Part shown: positions 4,920 to 12,082 of the stretch, in pieces
Layout: the number at the start of each line of letters is the position of its first letter
How positions within the stretch are numbered: the first letter of the stretch is position 1
NCBI GenBank assembly: GCA_031406795.1
Contig: JANOHV010000092.1
Span: 1-12,200 of the forward strand
DNA from: DATDCY01 sp031406795 [NCBI: Candidatus Rokuibacteriota bacterium]
GTDB lineage: Bacteria; JAUVQV01
Length of the DNA: 12,200 nt
Direction: 5' to 3'
Notes under the pieces: generated by a model
What the model saw: the letters and a program-made list of their open reading frames with translations, nothing else
Database searches by the model: none
What the model was told of the DNA's origin: nothing
Translations under genes and position numbers: made by a program

Positions 4920-7900
4920 TCACGCCGCCTTCCCCATGCCGAACAGCCTCTTGAACCGCCGCTGCAGCCCGTCGAAGTAGGTGTAGAAGACCGGCGTCAC
5001 ATAGAGCGTGATGAACTGCGAGAACGCCAGCCCGCCGACGACCGCCATGCCGAGCGGGCGGCGACTCTCGGCGCCGGCGCCCAGCCCGAGGGCGATCGGC
5101 AGCGTGCCGAAGAGCGCGCACATCGTGGTCATCATGATCGGGCGAAAGCGGATGCGGCAGGCCTCGAGGATCGCCTCCAGCGGCGCTTTCCCCTCCTTGC
5201 GCTCGGCCTCGAGCGCGAAGTCGATCATCATGATGGCGTTCTTCTTGACGACGCCGATGAGCATGATCAGCCCGACGTAGCTGTAGACCGAGAGCTCCTG
5301 CTTGAACACCAGCAGCGTCAGCAGCGCGCCGAAGCCGGCGAACGGCAGCCCGGAGAGGATCGTCAGCGGGTGCACGAAGCTCTCGTAGAGGATGCCGAGG
5401 ACGAGGTAGATCACCAGGATCGCCAGCACCAGCAGCGCCAGCATGCCGGCCTGCGACGCCTTGAAAGCCTGCGCGGTCCCGGTGAAATTCCCGGTGACGG
5501 TCGGGGGCAGCACGCCCCGGGCCGCGCCCTCGACCTGCTTGACGGCGTCCCCGAGCGCGACCCCGGGCTTCGCGTTGAAGGCCAGCGTGACGGCGGGCAG
5601 CTGCCCGGCGTGGTTGACGGTGAGCGGCCCGAGGCTCGCCCGCATCGTCGCCAGCGTCGAGAGCGGCACCAGCTCGCCCTTCGCGGTGCGGATCGAGAGC
5701 AGGTCGAGCGCGGCGGGGTCGCGCTGGTATTCCGGCTGCAGCTGGAGGATCACCTGGTACTGGTTCGTCGGCGTGTAGATCGTCGAGACCTGCCGCGCGC
5801 CGTAAGCGTAGTAGAGGGAGTTCTGGATCTGCTCGACGCTGACGCCGAGGGCCGCCGCGCGGTCGCGGTCGATGTCGATGTTGACCTCGGGGTTCTTCAG
5901 CAGCAGATCGCTCGTCACGTCCTGCAGGCCCGGCAGCTCACGCAGCTTCGCCTCGAGCAGCGGCGCGACCTGGTAGAGCTCGTCCAGGTCCTGCCCCTGC
6001 AGCGTGTACTGGTAGAGGCTCTTGCTCGAGGCGCCGGGAAGCCGGATCGTCGGGGGCACCTGCGGGAAGGCGCGGATGCCCGGGACCTGCGCCAGCTTCC
6101 CCCGCAGCCCCTCGACGACCTGGGATCCGCTCAGCGTGCGCTCCGAGCGGTCCTTGAGCTTGATGAACATGCGCCCCTGGTTCGCGGTGCCGCCGCCACC
6201 GCCGCCGGCCGAGGACATGAACGACTCGATGTTGGGGTCCTTCGCGACGATCGCCATCAGCGCCTTCTGGTGCGGCACCATCGCCTCGAACGAGGTGCCT
6301 TCGGCGGTCTCCGTGATGATCGAAAGCCGGCCGGTGTCCTCGATCGGGAAGAGGCCCTTCGGGACGAGCTTGAAGAGCCAGACCGTCCCGAGCGTGATCG
6401 CGATCGCGATCGCCAGCGCCGTCCTGCGGTGGCGCACGAACCAGCCCAGGCTGCGCACGTAAATCCCGAGGAAGAATTCGTAGCCGCGCTCCGTGAACGC
6501 GAAGAACGCGCCGTGCCTGACGTCGTGCGAGGATTTGATGAACCGGCTGCACATCATCGGCGTCAATGTCAGCGAGACCACGCCGGAGATCAGGATCGCC
6601 GAGACGATGGTGATCGAGAACTCGCGGAAGAGCCGGCCGATGACCCCGGGCATGAAGATCAGCGGCAGGAAGACCGCGGCCAGCGAGATCGTCATCGAGA
6701 GGATCGTGAAGCCGATCTCGGCGGCGCCGTCGAGCGCGGCCTGCATCGGCTTCTTGCCCATCTCGACGTGGCGCACGATGTTCTCGAGCATCACGATCGC
6801 GTCGTCGACGACGAAGCCGAGCGAGAGCGTCAGGGCCATCAGCGAGAGGTTGTCGATGTTGTAGCCGAAGGCCTTCATGACCGCGAAGGTGCCCACGACG
6901 CTCATCGGCAGCGCGAGGCTGGGGATCACCGTGGCCGAGACGTTGCGCAGGAAGAAGAAGATCACCAGCACGACGAGCCCGAAGGTCAGCAGCAGGGTCC
7001 ATTGGACGTCGTTCACCGACTCCTTGATCGATTCGGAGCGGTCGTAGAGCACCTCGACGCTCACGGAGGCCGGCAGCTGTATGCGCAGCGCGTCCAGGGT
7101 CTCGCGGACCGCCTTGGCCACGGCCACGGTGTTCGTGCCCGGCTGGCGCTGGATCGCCAGGATGACGCCCCGGCTCTCGGCGCCCCCCGTCGTGAACCAG
7201 GCGGCGGTCTTGTCGTTCTGGACGCTGTCGAGCACCTCGCCGACGTCCTCGAGCCGCACCGGCGCGCCGCCGCGGTACGCGACGATCAGCGAGCGGAACG
7301 CGCCGGCGTCCTCGAGCTGCCCGGAGGCGCGCAGCGTCAGCGCCTTCTCCGCCCCCCAGAGCGTCCCGGCCGGGATGTTCACGTTTCCCTGGCCGATCGC
7401 GTTCGAGACCTCGTCGATGCCGATCTGCTTCGCCGCCAGCCGGCGCGGATCGAGCTGGACCCGCACCGCGTACTTCTGCGACCCGAAGACCTGCACCTGG
7501 GCGACCCCCTGGACCATCGAGATTCGCTGGGCCATCAGGTTCTCCCCGTACTCGCTGAGCGTGGAGAGCTGCAGGGTCTTCGAGGTCAGCGCCAGGAACA
7601 GAATCGGGTCGTCCGCCGGATTCACCTTCTGGTACGACGGCGGCGTGATGTCCTTGGGCAGGCTGCGCATCGTCTGCGCGATGGCCGCCTGCACGTCCTG
7701 GGCCGCGGCGTCGTTGTCGCGGTCGAGGTTGAAGGTCAGCTCGATCGAGGTCGAGCCCTGACTCGAGGAGGAAGTCATCGAGTCGATGCCGGCGATGGTG
7801 GAGAACTGCTTCTCCAGCGGCGTGGCGACCGCCGAGGCCATCGTCTGCGGGTCGGCGCCGGAGAGCGAAGCGCGGACCTGGACGGTCGGGTAGTCGACGT

Positions 7901-8015
7901 TGGGCAAATCGCTCACCGGCAGGCTGCGGTAGCCCATGACCCCGAACATCACGACCGCCGCCATCAGCAGCGTGGTCGCGACGGGCCGGCGGATGAAGGT
8001 GCCGGCGACGTTCAC
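4920..8015 (-). CDS. RND multidrug efflux pump, HAE1/MdtB-MdtC/AcrB type
   Basis: This protein has 1031 residues, the full length for this family of inner-membrane proton/drug antiporters, which work as trimers. It shows MNVAGTFIRRPVATTLLMA at the start (TM1), SLPVSDLPNVDYPTVQV at the periplasmic entry, and two large periplasmic halves of the pore/docking type. The proton-relay residues D404 and D405 lie in GFVVDDAIVMLENIV, and K924/K925 in GVVKKNAIMMIDFA; K925 matches AcrB Lys940. The start is GTG 8015, overlapping the adaptor stop as GTGA, so translation is coupled. The early NVDYPTVQV and VNPADDPILFLAL stretches resemble MdtB/MdtC more than AcrB, and the drug range is unknown. No outer-membrane channel gene lies in the window. 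Confidence 0.95.
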   Translation of the reverse strand: MNVAGTFIRRPVATTLLMAAVVMFGVMGYRSLPVSDLPNVDYPTVQVRASLSGADPQTMASAVATPLEKQFSTIAGIDSMTSSSSQGSTSIELTFNLDRDNDAAAQDVQAAIAQTMRSLPKDITPPSYQKVNPADDPILFLALTSKTLQLSTLSEYGENLMAQRISMVQGVAQVQVFGSQKYAVRVQLDPRRLAAKQIGIDEVSNAIGQGNVNIPAGTLWGAEKALTLRASGQLEDAGAFRSLIVAYRGGAPVRLEDVGEVLDSVQNDKTAAWFTTGGAESRGVILAIQRQPGTNTVAVAKAVRETLDALRIQLPASVSVEVLYDRSESIKESVNDVQWTLLLTFGLVVLVIFFFLRNVSATVIPSLALPMSVVGTFAVMKAFGYNIDNLSLMALTLSLGFVVDDAIVMLENIVRHVEMGKKPMQAALDGAAEIGFTILSMTISLAAVFLPLIFMPGVIGRLFREFSITIVSAILISGVVSLTLTPMMCSRFIKSSHDVRHGAFFAFTERGYEFFLGIYVRSLGWFVRHRRTALAIAIAITLGTVWLFKLVPKGLFPIEDTGRLSIITETAEGTSFEAMVPHQKALMAIVAKDPNIESFMSSAGGGGGGTANQGRMFIKLKDRSERTLSGSQVVEGLRGKLAQVPGIRAFPQVPPTIRLPGASSKSLYQYTLQGQDLDELYQVAPLLEAKLRELPGLQDVTSDLLLKNPEVNIDIDRDRAAALGVSVEQIQNSLYYAYGARQVSTIYTPTNQYQVILQLQPEYQRDPAALDLLSIRTAKGELVPLSTLATMRASLGPLTVNHAGQLPAVTLAFNAKPGVALGDAVKQVEGAARGVLPPTVTGNFTGTAQAFKASQAGMLALLVLAILVIYLVLGILYESFVHPLTILSGLPFAGFGALLTLLVFKQELSVYSYVGLIMLIGVVKKNAIMMIDFALEAERKEGKAPLEAILEACRIRFRPIMMTTMCALFGTLPIALGLGAGAESRRPLGMAVVGGLAFSQFITLYVTPVFYTYFDGLQRRFKRLFGMGKAA

Positions 8016-9355
8016 CGCGGCTTCTCCGGGGTCGATGCGCCGGCGCCCGCTTCAGGCTTGCCCGCCGCTGGCGCGGTCAGCCCGGGCTTGCACACCACCG
8101 GCGCGCCCGGCGTCAGGCGCAGCTGGCCGTCCGTGACCACGGTCTCGCCGGCGACAAGGCCATCCTCGATGAGCGTACGCCCCCCCACGGCCGCTCCAGG
8201 CGTGACCGGCCGGACCGAGACGCAGCTGGCGCCATCCACGACGAAAACGTAGGCGCCCTGCTGCCCGGTCTGCACGGCCTGCGAGGGGACGACCACGACC
8301 TTCTCGCGCGTCGTGAGAACCAGCGAGACATCGATGAACTGCCCTGGCCAGAGCGCGTGATCGGCGTTGTCGAATTCGGCCTTCAGCGCGATGGTGCCGG
8401 TCGTCTTGTCCACGGTGTTGTCGAGGAAGACCAGCCGCCCTTCGCGGGGCTGCGCGCCGGCCCCCGCGGGCGTCACGCGGACCTTGAGGGTTCCCGCGGC
8501 GCGGTACCGCTGCACCTCGGGCAGACGCGCCTCGGGCACGCTGAAGCGCACGAGCATCGGCTGGATCTGGTTGATGATCACCAGCGTGGCGTCGTTGGCT
8601 TTGACGAGATCCCCCTTCTCGACGAGCAGGCTTCCCGCCTGGCCGGAGACCGTGGCGGCGATGACCGTGTAGTCGAGCTGGAGCCGCGCATTCTCGACGG
8701 TGGCCTTGGTCGCCTCGGCCGCGGCGCGGGCGACGTCGAGCGCGGCCCGGCCCGCTTGCGCGGCGGCTTGCGCGGCGTCCCGCGCGGCGCGCGCGGCCTC
8801 GACGTTGGTCATCCGCTGGTCGTACTGTTCGCGGGCGACCAGCTCCTTGCCGACAAGCTCTTCGTAGCGCTTCGCCTGGCTCTCGGCGTTCTTCAGCTGC
8901 GCTTCGGCGTTGCGCACCTGGGCCTCGGTGTTCTGCGTCTGCGCCTCGGCGCTGCGCACCTGGGCTTCATCGCGCGCCAGATTCGCCTGGAGCTGCCGCA
9001 ACGTCGCCTCCAGGGGCCGGCGGTCGAGACGGAAGAGCACCTGGCCCGCCCGGACCATCTCCCCCTCGCGCAAGCCGACCTCGATCACGGTTCCGGTGAT
9101 CAGCGACCGCACCGGCGCGGACTGGATCGGCTCCACGCTGCCGAGCGCGCGCAGTTCGACCGGCACATCCGCCTGCTCGGCGACCGCGGCGAGCACGGGA
9201 ACCGGCGGCTTGCCCTTGGGCGCGCCGCCCGGAGCGGGGCCGGCGGCACCGGATTTCTCGGACTGCTTGCCGCAGCCAGGCAGTCCGGCGGCAGCCGCGC
9301 CAAGGGCGACCAGGAGCACTGCCATCGATCGTAGCCTCTTGGAGGATGACTTCAT
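8012..9355 (-). CDS. RND efflux periplasmic adaptor (membrane fusion protein), probable lipoprotein
   Basis: This 447-residue protein links the inner-membrane pump to an outer-membrane channel. Residues 1-28 form a signal peptide (KRLR, then MAVLLVALGAAAAG) ending in a lipobox-like LPGC with C28 as the putative lipid anchor. Pro at -2 is non-ideal. After a Gly/Pro/Ala linker come the first lipoyl half (about 82-112, VRSLITGTVIEVGLREGEMV), a coiled-coil hairpin (about 113-227) and the second lipoyl half (about 228-252, VSGQAGSLLVEKGDLV), then beta-barrel and membrane-proximal domains. The first coiled-coil strand contains five near-identical heptads (residues 129-163). The start at ATG 9355 has AAAGGA about 5-6 bases upstream. 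Its stop overlaps the start of the pump gene. Confidence 0.94.
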   Translation of the reverse strand: MKSSSKRLRSMAVLLVALGAAAAGLPGCGKQSEKSGAAGPAPGGAPKGKPPVPVLAAVAEQADVPVELRALGSVEPIQSAPVRSLITGTVIEVGLREGEMVRAGQVLFRLDRRPLEATLRQLQANLARDEAQVRSAEAQTQNTEAQVRNAEAQLKNAESQAKRYEELVGKELVAREQYDQRMTNVEAARAARDAAQAAAQAGRAALDVARAAAEATKATVENARLQLDYTVIAATVSGQAGSLLVEKGDLVKANDATLVIINQIQPMLVRFSVPEARLPEVQRYRAAGTLKVRVTPAGAGAQPREGRLVFLDNTVDKTTGTIALKAEFDNADHALWPGQFIDVSLVLTTREKVVVVPSQAVQTGQQGAYVFVVDGASCVSVRPVTPGAAVGGRTLIEDGLVAGETVVTDGQLRLTPGAPVVCKPGLTAPAAGKPEAGAGASTPEKPR

Positions 9356-9462
9356 GCGTGTCCTTTCCGCGTTGCAGGCCCTTCGCGGGCCGTGTTCTCA
9401 ACTCAGCGTATGAAAGTTATGAATTGTACTCCTTGCGTTTCGATCTTGCACAATCGACGGAC
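9356..9462 (-). promoter_or_regulatory. Leader of the efflux operon with hairpin and possible -10
   Basis: The minus strand carries TACAAT (9423-9428) with no good -35 at 17 bases (TTGTGC lies 19 bases upstream). Downstream in the leader is a GGCCC/GGGCC hairpin (9377-9391) before the adaptor's Shine-Dalgarno. These are weak hints of a promoter and a structured leader. No regulator gene is adjacent. Confidence 0.25.
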
Positions 9463-9471
9463 CTCGGGTGG
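9463..9471. repeat. Target-site duplication, left copy
   Basis: CTCGGGTGG abuts the left terminal inverted repeat of the 159-bp element and is repeated perfectly at 9631-9639 abutting the right end. A 9-bp duplication is typical of several transposase families (for example IS1 and IS4-type). Confidence 0.7.
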
Positions 9472-9502
9472 GTAAGCCTTCAGTGAAGTGAGGCAACTTT
9501 GT

Positions 9503-9550
9503 CCGTTCGTGGTGAGCCGTGAGCTTGACGAACGGTCGAACCACGAACGG
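9503..9550. repeat. Inverted repeat inside the MITE
   Basis: CCGTTCGTGGT (9503-9513) and ACCACGAACGG (9540-9550) are perfect 11-bp inverted repeats with a 26-base loop. The loop itself holds a further GAACGG and appears to contain an insertion relative to the compact form of this repeat (GTTCGTGGTGAGC...GTCGAACCACGAAC) known to be scattered through many GC-rich genomes. Confidence 0.6.
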
Positions 9551-9571
9551 GAAAGAGTCTTCATACAAACG

Positions 9572-9597
9572 CCCTTCGACGGGCTCAGGACGAACGG
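9572..9597. repeat. Copy of the TTCGACxGGCTCAGGxCGAACGG dispersed repeat
   Basis: The 26 bases at 9572-9597 match the very widespread intergenic repeat that, when mistranslated, yields RPEPVEG or LSPSKG peptides. Both peptides appear in spurious minus-strand reading frames here. It is the partner arm to the repeat at 9503-9550 within the MITE. Confidence 0.6.
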
Positions 9598-9630
9598 TAC
9601 TGATCTGGCCACCGTTCACTGAAGGGTTAA

Positions 9631-9639
9631 CTCGGGTGG
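9631..9639. repeat. Target-site duplication, right copy
   Basis: CTCGGGTGG directly follows the right terminal inverted repeat and is identical to 9463-9471. Confidence 0.7.
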
Positions 9640-9719
9640 TGCCCGCGCCGTGCGCCGTGCGCCGGGAGGCGGGGAGGCGAGGTCCTCGTGGTCCCCCCCA
9701 AGCAGGGACCGGCGATCCG

Positions 9720-9750
9720 TGGGATAATCCCGGGCGTTATCAACAGGAGG
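9720..9750 (+). promoter_or_regulatory. Candidate extended -10 promoter and Shine-Dalgarno of ppaC
   Basis: TGG followed by GATAAT (9720-9728) fits an extended -10. It lies inside the palindrome GGGATAATCCC (9721-9731), which could also be an operator. No -35 is seen 17 bases upstream, as expected for the extended class. A strong AGGAGG (9745-9750) sits 7 bases before the ppaC ATG. Slightly upstream is a GGTCCC/GGGACC hairpin (9690-9695 / 9705-9710), and at 9645-9664 the 7-mer GCGCCGT repeats nearly three times. The role of either is unknown. Confidence 0.4.
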
Positions 9751-9757
9751 CAGCTCC

Positions 9758-11419
9758 ATGAGCGCACAGCGCACCAGGACGGTCTACGTCACCGGCCACA
9801 CGACGCCGGACACGGACTCGGTCTGTTCCGCCATCGCCTACGCCTACTTCAAGAGCCAGACGGACCGGTCGCACCTGTTCACCCCGGTGCGCGCCGGCAA
9901 GCTCAACCACGAAACCGCGTTCGTGCTCGAGCGGTTCGGTGTCCCCGTCCCGGCGGAGATCGACAGCCTCGTCGCCACCGTCAGCGATCTGGTGCTCAAG
10001 CGCCCGATCACCGTCGGGGTCAACGACTCCGTGCAGGCGCTGGCACTGGTGATGCGCGAGCACGGGGTGCGCTCCGTCCCGGTGGTCGATGAGCGCGGAC
10101 GGCTGGCGGGGGTGGTGGGGCTCAAGGATATCGCCGGCCACTACATGGAGAGCGTCGGCTTCTCGGATCTGGCGAAGGCGCCGATCGATCTGGACATCCT
10201 CGTGAAGACCCTCGACGGGCTCGTGCTGGGCAACCCGCGGCAACTCTCCGTCCTCACCGGGCGGGTCCTGATCGCCGCGATGCAGCGCGCCACGCTGCTG
10301 CACCGCGTGCGCCCCGGCGATGTCGTCGTCGTCGGCGACCAGAACGACGTGCAGCTCGAGCTGATCAGGATGGGCTGCTCGGCGGTGGTCGTCGCCGACG
10401 GCGCACCCTGCGCGGCCGAGGTCGTCGCGGCGGCCGTCGCGCGGGGCGTGCTGCTGCTCTCCTCGCCGCACCCGGCCTTCGCCACCGTGCAGCTGATGAC
10501 CATGGCCGAGCCGGTCTCCTCGATCATGACCGTCGCCTGTCCGACCGCCGGTCTCTACACGCCGATGGCCGAGGTGCGCTCGCGCATCGTGGAGTCCGAG
10601 TACCGATCCGTCGTCGTCGAAGACAGCGACCACCGCCTGATCGGCTTCATCACCCGGACGGATCTGCTGACGCCGGTGCGCAAACTGGCGATCCTGGTGG
10701 ACCACAACGAACTCTCGCAGGCGGTCGACGGCGTCGAGGAGGCGGAGATCCTCGAGATCATCGACCACCACCGCGTCGGCGACATCTCGACCACGGCGCC
10801 GATCTACGTCTACAACGACCCGGTCGGCAGCACCTGCACCGTCGTTTCGGGGATCATGCTGCTGCACCAGACGCACCTCCCGCCGGAGATCGCCGGCATC
10901 CTGCTCTCGGGCATCCTCTCGGACACGCTGCTGCTGACGCTCTCGACGACCACCGAGCGCGATCGCGCGACGGCCGCCCGTCTGGCCGCGATCGCGGGCG
11001 TCGACATCCCCGCCTACGCCCGCGAGTTGCTGCACGCGAGCATCAACCTCGAGGGCAAGAGCGCCGCCGAGCTGATCGCGGCGGACTTCAAGGAATTCCT
11101 GATCGGCGGCAAGAAGCTGGGCGTCAGCCAGATGATGGCCCTCGACTGCGAAGAGATCGCCGCGCGCGAGCCCGAGCTGCTCGAGGAACTCGAGCGCCTG
11201 CGCGTGGCGGGCAAGTACGATCTGGCGGTACTGCTGGTGCTCAACCCGCTCGGCAAGAAGCAGGAGCGCATCCTGGTGCGGGGCGAAGCCTGGATGGTGG
11301 AGAAAGCCTTCGGCGTGGCCGTGTCGGCGGGCGCCTGCACCGTCCCGCGGGTGCTCTCCCGCAAGAAGGACTTCATCCCGGCGATCGGCCAGGTGCTCAG
11401 CCTGGGCCGGGGCCGCTAG
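9758..11419 (+). CDS. ppaC: CBS/DRTGG-domain manganese-dependent inorganic pyrophosphatase (family II)
   Basis: This 553-residue protein hydrolyses pyrophosphate to phosphate in the cytoplasm, pulling biosynthetic reactions forward. The N-terminal DHH domain has GHTTPDTDS (H14, D18, D20). The regulatory insert follows: CBS1 (about 75-135), DRTGG (about 145-247, with VVVGDQNDVQ) and CBS2 (about 250-310, SSIMTVACPTAG). The catalytic core resumes with VDHNE (D315, H316), IIDHH (D336-H338) and SDTLL (D389). The C-terminal DHHA2 domain carries SRKKDFIP (S534-K537). All metal and phosphate ligands appear intact. CBS-containing family II enzymes are known to be inhibited by AMP/ADP and activated by ATP or diadenosine polyphosphates; the same control is inferred here. 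The start at ATG 9758 is set by AGGAGG and the immediate first motif. The 3' end overlaps the convergent acetyltransferase by 23 bases. Confidence 0.93.
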   Translation: MSAQRTRTVYVTGHTTPDTDSVCSAIAYAYFKSQTDRSHLFTPVRAGKLNHETAFVLERFGVPVPAEIDSLVATVSDLVLKRPITVGVNDSVQALALVMREHGVRSVPVVDERGRLAGVVGLKDIAGHYMESVGFSDLAKAPIDLDILVKTLDGLVLGNPRQLSVLTGRVLIAAMQRATLLHRVRPGDVVVVGDQNDVQLELIRMGCSAVVVADGAPCAAEVVAAAVARGVLLLSSPHPAFATVQLMTMAEPVSSIMTVACPTAGLYTPMAEVRSRIVESEYRSVVVEDSDHRLIGFITRTDLLTPVRKLAILVDHNELSQAVDGVEEAEILEIIDHHRVGDISTTAPIYVYNDPVGSTCTVVSGIMLLHQTHLPPEIAGILLSGILSDTLLLTLSTTTERDRATAARLAAIAGVDIPAYARELLHASINLEGKSAAELIAADFKEFLIGGKKLGVSQMMALDCEEIAAREPELLEELERLRVAGKYDLAVLLVLNPLGKKQERILVRGEAWMVEKAFGVAVSAGACTVPRVLSRKKDFIPAIGQVLSLGRGR

Positions 11420-11966
11420 CCGGCGGCACGGCAAAGGCCAGGAGCCAGTAGCCTCGGTTCTCGAAAGCGAAGTCGCCCACCAGCGTCATTCCCAGCCCCT
11501 CGGCGTGGGACGCCAGCGAGTGAGGGTTGTCTTTGGCGATGAACAGCGTGCCGGCGTCGAAGTCTCCGGCAAGTTCGCGGCACAGCGCGTCATAGAGACC
11601 GCGCAGCACACCCTGGCCGCGGCGCACGCGCGCCACGCAGACGGGCCCGTACACGAAACAGCGCTGCGCGCTCAGTGCGAGCCCGAGAAACTGCACGTGG
11701 GGAAACCGCTCGATCATCGCCGCGAGCAGGAGGATGCGCCGGCTGAACGCCAGGGTCGACGCACACAGATAACCGGCGACGACCTCACCGTCCACGGCGG
11801 CCAGCACTGCCAGATCGCGCTCCATCTCCCCGAACTGCGCGGCGGTGAAGCGCACCGAAAGAAAGCCCTCCCGCCGCTGGCCGACGGTCAGGTTTTCGTG
11901 GAGATTGGCTTCCTGGAGCGCGAGCACTTTCGGCAGATGTCGTGCTCTGAGGCGCTGGTAAATCAT
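11397..11966 (-). CDS. GNAT-family N-acetyltransferase
   Basis: This 189-residue protein has the GNAT order: MIYQRLRARHLPKVLALQEAN (beta1-alpha1), LAVLAAVDGEVVAGYLCAS (beta2-beta3), VYGPVCVARVRRGQGVLRGLYDAL (beta4 and the acetyl-CoA pyrophosphate loop, about 105-128) and GTLFIAKDNPHSLASHAEGLGM (beta5-alpha4, about 139-160). The loop reads R116-G-Q-G119-V-L, so the last Gly/Ala of the R/QxxGxG/A motif is replaced by Leu. The substrate is unknown. The start at ATG 11966 lacks a Shine-Dalgarno and lies only about 12 bases after a promoter -10, so its mRNA may be nearly leaderless. Its 3' end overlaps ppaC. It is divergent from the PH-domain gene. Confidence 0.85.
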   Translation of the reverse strand: MIYQRLRARHLPKVLALQEANLHENLTVGQRREGFLSVRFTAAQFGEMERDLAVLAAVDGEVVAGYLCASTLAFSRRILLLAAMIERFPHVQFLGLALSAQRCFVYGPVCVARVRRGQGVLRGLYDALCRELAGDFDAGTLFIAKDNPHSLASHAEGLGMTLVGDFAFENRGYWLLAFAVPPASGPGPG

Positions 11967-11977
11967 GGCCGGGGGCG

Positions 11978-12006
11978 ATTCTCCGGCGGCGACCGGGGAT
12001 TGTCAA
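11978..12006 (-). promoter_or_regulatory. Promoter of the acetyltransferase
   Basis: On the minus strand TTGACA (12001-12006) is followed, after exactly 17 bases, by GAGAAT (11978-11983). A perfect sigma70-type -35 and a 4-of-6 -10 lie just ahead of the start at 11966. Transcription would begin about 5 bases before the ATG. Confidence 0.55.
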
Positions 12007-12040
12007 GACGCCGGTTCTTCTCCGGCGGGCGCCTTGACAA
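12000..12040. repeat. Nested inverted repeat between the divergent promoters
   Basis: TTGTCAAG (12000-12007) pairs with CTTGACAA (12033-12040). Inside these, CGCCGG (12009-12014) pairs with CCGGCG (12022-12027). The outer arms are the two -35 hexamers themselves. A shared operator or a cruciform is possible. Confidence 0.55.
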
Positions 12041-12074
12041 GACCTGCGCCTGAACAGAGAATCTCCGCGGAGGT
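12034..12074 (+). promoter_or_regulatory. Promoter and Shine-Dalgarno of the PH-domain gene
   Basis: TTGACA (12034-12039), a 17-base spacer, then GAGAAT (12057-12062): the same hexamers and spacing as the opposite-strand promoter. GGAGGT (12069-12074) is 8 bases before the GTG start, so the leader would be only about 14 bases. Confidence 0.55.
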
Positions 12075-12082
12075 ACATTGCC

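Larger units (their letters stand above)
9472..9630. mobile_element. MITE-like non-autonomous element, 159 bp
   Basis: The ends are 16-bp terminal inverted repeats matching at 14 of 16 positions. The left end reads GTAAGCCTTCAGTGAA, and the right end, read inward on the minus strand, reads TTAACCCTTCAGTGAA. The inner 11 bases match perfectly (9477-9487 against 9615-9625). A perfect 9-bp direct repeat lies immediately outside both ends. The interior has no credible gene. It holds CCGTTCGTGGT/ACCACGAACGG (9503-9513 / 9540-9550) and CCCTTCGACGGGCTCAGG-type sequence (9572-9597), both forms of a dispersed palindromic repeat. CCGTTCG sits 31-33 bases from either end, so much of the element is a long imperfect inverted repeat. 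The mobilising transposase is not in the window. Confidence 0.65.

Noticed and set aside
4285-5121. Longer 278-codon version of the reductase starting inside the RND gene
   Set aside because: The first 72 codons read the RND gene out of frame and look like shadow sequence; the family N-terminus starts at ATG 4905.
4881-8252. A 1123-codon plus-strand open frame antisense to the RND pump and adaptor
   Set aside because: It is rich in Arg, Asp, His and Glu, as expected from the reverse complement of GC-rich codons, has no family motifs, and lies over two unmistakable genes.
9398-9619. Short minus-strand frames with RPEPVEG and LSPSKG peptides
   Set aside because: These are mistranslations of the dispersed palindromic repeat inside the MITE, not genes.
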